Part shown: piece after piece, positions 29,320 through 34,715 of the stretch
Layout of the letters: the number at the start of each line of letters is the position of its first letter
Position numbering within the stretch: the stretch's first letter is position 1
Translations under genes and position numbers: made by a program
Assembly: GCA_946185205.1 (NCBI GenBank)
Contig: CAMHIP010000009.1
Span: 1-34,715 of the forward strand
Direction: 5' to 3'
DNA from: an uncultured Bacteroidales bacterium
Lineage (GTDB): Bacteria; Bacteroidota; Bacteroidia; Bacteroidales; UBA932
DNA length: 34,715 bases
Notes under the pieces: generated by a model
What the model saw: the letters and a program-made list of their open reading frames with translations, nothing else
What the model was told of the DNA's origin: nothing
Databases searched by the model: none

Positions 29320-32046
29320 TGCCGGCTTGATGTCCTTCAGCGAAGGGATGTTGTCCGGCAGGAGTTCCTGCATGATGATGGCTTCCAGGTTCCACTGGGC
29401 CACGCCGTTGGTGCTCACCCGCGGGTCTTCGACCGTGGGGTTGAGCGCGTCGGCTCCGCCGATCCAGTTCATGTTGACCAGGTCCGCCGGCTTGCCGTCC
29501 GGGCCCACCACGCGGTCGAGGAAACGCCGCCAGGCGAGGTCAGCGCGGTACTGGTCGCCGCTGCGGCTGGCCGCAAACGCGAGCAGGCGCGGGATGTTCC
29601 AGTGCCCCCACCAGTTCTTGTAGCGGGCATTCTCCGGGAGGTCGCGGATCGGGTCGTTCTGCGGCACCTCATACCAGGAAGCATATTCGAGGTAGGTCTT
29701 GATGAAGTCGGGCGTGCCGACTTCGTCGAGGATCTCCAGGAAGATCTCCACGCTGCTCTGCAGGTTGGCGAGGTGGTTGCGGTTGGTGATCCAGTCCGGG
29801 TCGCCCTCATAGGTGAGCACGCCCGTGGCCGGGTCGTAGCCGTAGGGGCCCTGGCCGGTGAAGAGGCCGTTGGGCAGGTTCGAGAGGGACTTCATGCCGG
29901 CGTGGATGAGATCCAGGTACTTCTTGTCGCCGGTGCGCTCCCATTCGGTGAACCAGTTGCCCACGAGCGACGTCCAGTCCGGTCCCCAGCGCAGACGCGT
30001 GGGCTGCGCGGTCGGGAACTGCGAACGCGGCTGTGCGCGCACGAGCGGGTCGAAATCGAGGAAGGCCTCGTTGGCGTCGAGTGACTCGTGCATCAGGTCG
30101 CCGAGCCGGTCGTCCGTGGTCAGATAGTAATAGTAACGCTTCCACCAGGCCTGGCCCACGCGCGCCTCCTTGGCGCCGCAGCCCCAGTGCACGACGTTGT
30201 GGCGGGTGCCGAGTCCCTTCATGGGACCGATGTGGTAGGCATCGACCTCGGAGGTGTGGCGCGTCATGGCCGTGGCCATCCGCCAGAAGTCCGGGCGGCC
30301 CGAGCGGATGAATCCGTACCACAGCCAGAGGTCGGTCTCCAGCTCGGTGTTGTCCCAGGCCTTGCCGCCGGCGTCGTAGTTCCAGCAGTGGCGGTTGGGA
30401 TCGTAGGAGTGCATCACGTCGCCGTAGTTCCAGAAGCCGTACCAGCGCTGCGATTCCACGCTGGACTCGTAGAACTTGAGGTAGGTGTCGATCTGCTTTT
30501 CCAGGTAGCGCTGCGTGTCGTTGCCGTCGGGGTCGGGCAGGGACCATACGCCGAAGGCGCCCGCGTCGTGCAGGTACTGCGGGGTGGGGAGGAGCTGGAC
30601 GATGTCCTGGCCGGCGTCGCCCAGGCGGGAGATCTCCTCGCGCGTGGGCATGTCGCTGTACGGGAAGAGCGTCAGCTCGCTGGTGCGGGCGATGCCGTAG
30701 GGGGTGTCGTAGCCCTCGACCCAGTCCTCGTAGGAGGAGTTGAGGCCGTGGCCTTCGATGTCGTAGTGGCGCATGTCCATGGCCGGGGCGTCGGGGCTCC
30801 ACAGCCACACGGTGATGCTGCCGGTGTCTCCGCGCATCCCGGAAGCGTCGAGTTCGGCAGGGAAGGACTGCCAGAAGTTCTTGAGCGAGACGGCGAGTCC
30901 GCCGGTCACGTCGCCGGCCAGGATGAGGCCGCGGGCGCGGTGGCCGCCGGCCGTGCCGAACCAGGTGCTGTGGCTGCCGGTGCGCTTCTGGATGGTGAAG
31001 CCGTCGGAGGTGGACTGCACGAGCTTGTAGTCGTCGTACTTGGCGTATTCCGCGACGAGGACCTGCGAACGCTCGTCATAGTCCTCGACGTCCGGAACGC
31101 GCTCGCCGCGGAACTGGATCTGCTCATAATTGGCCGGGCGCTGGCCCGCGGGGGTCGGGGCCGTGACCTTGCGCTGGTTGATGAAGGGCTCCACGGCTTC
31201 GTCCCAGAGGCCGTCCCCGTCGCCTGCGAAGGCGACATGGCGGTTCTGCAGCTGCTCGCGCAGGGGGATGTCGAACTCCACGCCGAGCCCCTTGATGTAG
31301 TCTTCGTGCTGCTCGCCGTCATAGATGAAGGAGTGGACCATCCGGATGGGGACGGCATCCTTGAAGATGTAGAAGCGGAGCGTGAACGGGAGCCATTCGC
31401 GGCCGTCCCTGAGGGCCCGGTGCACGCCGCGCACCTTGACGACGGCGGCGACGGGGCCGCTGCGCTCCACTTCCGCGGAGGTGACGCGGCTCTCGAAATG
31501 ACTGTAGCTGAGGACGTCCTCACGGGAACGGTCTTCCGTCCGGGCGACCAGGCGGCCGCCGGAGACGATTTCACGGCCGTCCATCGTGATGCGCTCGATG
31601 ATGCGGGCGCCGGTGCGCGGGAAGGCGATCTCGTAGCAGCCGTTGTCAATGACGATGCCGGTCAGGTCGTCCTGGACGACCAGGGTCGGCTCCGCAGCGG
31701 CTTTCTTGCGGGCAGCGGCGCGGAGGGCCTTCTTGTCGGCCTTGACGGCGTCGAGCCTCAGCGTCCCGGCCTGTCCGGGGCCGAGGGTGGCGTAGAATCC
31801 CATCCATTTGACGGAACCGTCGCTCCAGCGGGAGAGGACCCAGTGCTGGTCGGGGATGACGCGGCCGGAGGCGTCGGTCAGGGTGAAGCTGCCCTGCTCA
31901 TTCATCGTGCCCTTGGCGAAGGGCACACCCCAGCTCTGCCCGACGTTGTAACCCGGGGTCTTGTCGATCCAGTGCAGATCGACGCTTTCTGCATGCAGGC
32001 CGGCCGCCCAGGCCAGCGCCGCAAGCAACATGATCATTTTCTTCAT
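29302..32046 (-). CDS. Exo-rhamnogalacturonan lyase-like protein (PL26 / PcRGLX-YetA family)
   Basis: A 914-residue exported carbohydrate-active protein with signal peptide MKKMIMLLAALAWAAGLHA (ATG 32046; an ATG at 32094 lies in the promoter). The N-terminal RIFT-barrel shows the family pattern VGQSWGVPFAKGTM ... LTDASGRVIPDQHWVLSRWSDGSVKWMGFYATL. A central beta-sandwich (about 140-430) follows with FTLRFYIFKDAVPIRMVHSFIYDG. The C-terminal alpha/alpha toroid is rich in Trp, Tyr and His (ESQRWYGFWNYGDVMHSYDPNRHCWNYDAGGKAWDNTE ... GTRHNVVHWGCGAKEARVGQAWWKRYYYYLTTDD). Related PL26 enzymes cleave rhamnogalacturonan I from its end. No SusC/D pair or other glycan genes are next to it, so it is an orphan. 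Substrate is inferred from family only. Confidence 0.82.
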   Translation of the reverse strand: MKKMIMLLAALAWAAGLHAESVDLHWIDKTPGYNVGQSWGVPFAKGTMNEQGSFTLTDASGRVIPDQHWVLSRWSDGSVKWMGFYATLGPGQAGTLRLDAVKADKKALRAAARKKAAAEPTLVVQDDLTGIVIDNGCYEIAFPRTGARIIERITMDGREIVSGGRLVARTEDRSREDVLSYSHFESRVTSAEVERSGPVAAVVKVRGVHRALRDGREWLPFTLRFYIFKDAVPIRMVHSFIYDGEQHEDYIKGLGVEFDIPLREQLQNRHVAFAGDGDGLWDEAVEPFINQRKVTAPTPAGQRPANYEQIQFRGERVPDVEDYDERSQVLVAEYAKYDDYKLVQSTSDGFTIQKRTGSHSTWFGTAGGHRARGLILAGDVTGGLAVSLKNFWQSFPAELDASGMRGDTGSITVWLWSPDAPAMDMRHYDIEGHGLNSSYEDWVEGYDTPYGIARTSELTLFPYSDMPTREEISRLGDAGQDIVQLLPTPQYLHDAGAFGVWSLPDPDGNDTQRYLEKQIDTYLKFYESSVESQRWYGFWNYGDVMHSYDPNRHCWNYDAGGKAWDNTELETDLWLWYGFIRSGRPDFWRMATAMTRHTSEVDAYHIGPMKGLGTRHNVVHWGCGAKEARVGQAWWKRYYYYLTTDDRLGDLMHESLDANEAFLDFDPLVRAQPRSQFPTAQPTRLRWGPDWTSLVGNWFTEWERTGDKKYLDLIHAGMKSLSNLPNGLFTGQGPYGYDPATGVLTYEGDPDWITNRNHLANLQSSVEIFLEILDEVGTPDFIKTYLEYASWYEVPQNDPIRDLPENARYKNWWGHWNIPRLLAFAASRSGDQYRADLAWRRFLDRVVGPDGKPADLVNMNWIGGADALNPTVEDPRVSTNGVAQWNLEAIIMQELLPDNIPSLKDIKPASGPRR

Positions 32047-32091
32047 GGCGGGTAAGATGTGAATAACGGTTATTGGTTGTGTATTGTCTGA

Positions 32092-32124
32092 CAAATATAG
32101 GAAAATAATCCGGGATATGACAAT
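32092..32124 (-). promoter_or_regulatory. Promoter of the lyase gene
   Basis: On the minus strand the -7 box TATATTTG is at 32092-32099 and ATTG at 32121-32124, 21 bases apart. The -33 overlaps a 13-base palindrome at 32118-32130. Confidence 0.6.
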
Positions 32125-32130
32125 TTGTCA
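32118..32130. promoter_or_regulatory. 13-base palindrome TGACAATTTGTCA, candidate operator
   Basis: A perfect dyad (six-base arms around a central T) covers the -33 of the lyase promoter. It also contains TTTG at 32124-32127, which could be a -33 for groES. An imperfect -7 (TATCCTG) starts at 32150, 22 bases on. No CIRCE element is seen upstream of groES. Confidence 0.4.
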
Positions 32131-32212
32131 ATGGCACGGACCTTGATTTTATCCTGTCGTCCGCGGCCGGAAGGCGGCGGCATCACAGACAACATCAAAA
32201 AAACATAGTATC

Positions 32213-34104
<1,892 letters not shown>

Positions 34105-34128
34105 CATTGTCCTTCGGGAATGCGGGAC

Positions 34129-34180
34129 AACCCCGACTGTCCTGGGCACCGGATCGACCGGTGTCGGGACGGCCGGGGTT
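34129..34180 (+). terminator. Structured hairpin after groEL, probable terminator
   Basis: The outer stem 34129-34135/34174-34180 encloses GTCC/GGAC (34139-34142 with 34167-34170) and a six-pair CACCGG/CCGGTG hairpin (34147-34152 with 34158-34163). The following T content is weak (TTCCGTTTGTGG). It begins 24 bases after the groEL stop. Confidence 0.6.
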
Positions 34181-34334
34181 TCCGTTTGTGGACGGTTTCT
34201 TTATTGAATTTCGCGCACGCGCGCGATAGGGTGTCGGCGGAGAAGGCTGTTTTTGCTTTCTTGGTGTAGATCAGAGGGTTATTGTTTTCTGCACAAAAAC
34301 TGGCAAAAAAGTATGCAAAAAAGCATCAAAAAAA

Positions 34335-34365
34335 TTTGCAAGTTCCCAAAATGTGACTACCTTTG
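34335..34365 (+). promoter_or_regulatory. rRNA-type tandem promoter P1
   Basis: -33 TTTG at 34335-34338, 19-base spacer, -7 TACCTTTG at 34358-34365: a full match to the Bacteroidota consensus. It is preceded by A-tracts (34294-34334) that could act like an UP element. Confidence 0.85.
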
Positions 34366-34531
34366 CAGCCCCTTTCGGAAACGGGGGGGTTGAAAAGCTC
34401 TTTTACAACATCGGATTTCAAATTTTTTTACAGAAAAATTTGCAGATTCCGGAAAAGTGACTACCTTTGCAACCCCTTTCGGAAACGGGGGGGTTGAAAA
34501 GTTCTTTTACAACTTCGGATTTCAAATTTTT
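34353..34531 (+). repeat. Tandem repeat of promoter-plus-leader unit
   Basis: The 75-base segment 34353-34427 recurs at 34457-34531 with three mismatches, a period of 104 bases. Each copy holds a -7 box, a CCCC...GGGG hairpin and a GTTG-AAAAG/CTTTT-CAAC dyad. The third promoter shares only the -33/-7 core. Confidence 0.88.
34439..34469 (+). promoter_or_regulatory. rRNA-type tandem promoter P2
   Basis: TTTG at 34439-34442, 19-base spacer, TACCTTTG at 34462-34469. Same layout as P1, 104 bases downstream. Confidence 0.85.
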
Positions 34532-34540
34532 CAAATAAAA

Positions 34541-34571
34541 TTTGCAGATTCAAAAAAAGTGATTACCTTTG
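34541..34571 (+). promoter_or_regulatory. rRNA-type tandem promoter P3
   Basis: TTTG at 34541-34544, 19-base spacer, TACCTTTG at 34564-34571. 102 bases after P2. Its leader differs from those of P1 and P2. Confidence 0.85.
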
Positions 34572-34602
34572 CAATCCCAATCGCAAGAGAGGGTCTGGCC
34601 AT

Positions 34603-34624
34603 CAGCCGAAAGGCTGGTTTTTTT
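34603..34624 (+). terminator. Terminator-like hairpin (GAAA loop, T7) in the putative rRNA leader
   Basis: CAGCC-GAAA-GGCTG (34603-34616), then G and seven T (34618-34624). It lies 32 bases after the P3 -7 box and ahead of the expected 16S gene, which is not reached in the window. It could be an attenuator or a leader-processing structure. The rest of 34625-34715 has no gene and resembles 16S leader sequence. Confidence 0.65.
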
Positions 34625-34715
34625 AGCGCCAAACTTGAAAAGATCATTGAAAAGACTGACAAGAACAAGTACAAGCAAGTACCGAGAAACTAAGAATCGA
34701 GAGCGTTGATTTCTT

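Noticed and set aside
30088..32055. Long plus-strand open frame opposite the lyase gene (655 codons)
   Set aside because: It mirrors the lyase codons in a GC-rich gene, has no recognisable domain, and its composition (Val, Gly, Ala, Asp, His rich) is that of a shadow frame.
34353..34531. Regular repeats near the right edge as a CRISPR array
   Set aside because: Only two long copies with a promoter-like core, no short repeat-spacer pattern and no cas genes. They read as tandem rRNA-type promoters.
34457..34693. Small open frame over the tandem promoters
   Set aside because: It crosses promoter boxes and a terminator-like hairpin and has no family resemblance. The region fits an rRNA leader.
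34625..34715. Start of 16S rRNA inside the window
   Set aside because: The conserved 5' 16S sequence (AGAGTTTGATC) is not present, so only the leader is included.

Overview
This window looks like chromosomal DNA of a GC-rich member of the order Bacteroidales (Alistipes/Rikenellaceae-like, or one of the uncultured high-GC gut Bacteroidales). The reasons are a type V (fimbrillin) pilus operon, Bacteroidota promoters with a TAnnTTTG -7 box, many lipoprotein signal peptides, an Rpn/PD-(D/E)XK transposase-family gene and a dipeptide epimerase with a Tat-like leader. The genus is inference. The left edge cuts a tRNA-Val gene. The right edge stops inside the promoter/leader region of what is almost certainly an rRNA operon, so the window may be a contig bounded by repeats.

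Layout. 1-4.9 kb: tRNA-Val(CAC) with a terminator, a copper-exporting P-type ATPase, a divergently transcribed periplasmic dipeptide epimerase, then an Rpn-family gene bracketed by two copies of the epimerase gene's last 108 coding bases. 4.9-16.1 kb: a six-gene minus-strand fimbrial operon. It is transcribed from an OmpA/DUF3575-type assembly protein through a DUF5119 lipoprotein, three fimbrillin-like lipoproteins and a 1645-residue DUF4906-type protein. The four structural genes are visibly AT-richer than the two leading genes. 16.3-18.35 kb: a PspC-PadR-PspC envelope-stress operon. 18.67-24.9 kb: a plus-strand operon of an outer-membrane porin, an imelysin lipoprotein, a di-heme oxidoreductase lipoprotein and a fused ResB/CcsA cytochrome c synthase. 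This looks like a self-contained periplasmic redox/metal-handling module. 24.9-28.7 kb: proC, then a glyA / outer-membrane barrel / RNase HI operon, all on the minus strand. 28.8-32.05 kb: a SpoU/TrmH RNA methyltransferase converging on a secreted PL26-like rhamnogalacturonan exolyase. 32.2-34.1 kb: groES-groEL. 34.3-34.7 kb: three tandem near-perfect promoters (TTTG-N19-TACCTTTG, about 103 bp apart), followed by a textbook terminator-like hairpin in the leader.

The points most worth following up are the gene-tail duplication around the Rpn gene, the porin-imelysin-diheme-CcsBA operon, the tandem-duplicated OmpA-like modules fused to DUF3575 in the pilus operon, the long symmetric inverted repeat at 18.45-18.53 kb, and the terminator-like hairpin downstream of the triple rRNA-type promoters. 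I see no single clearly unprecedented system. All functional statements come from reading motifs, without database searches.
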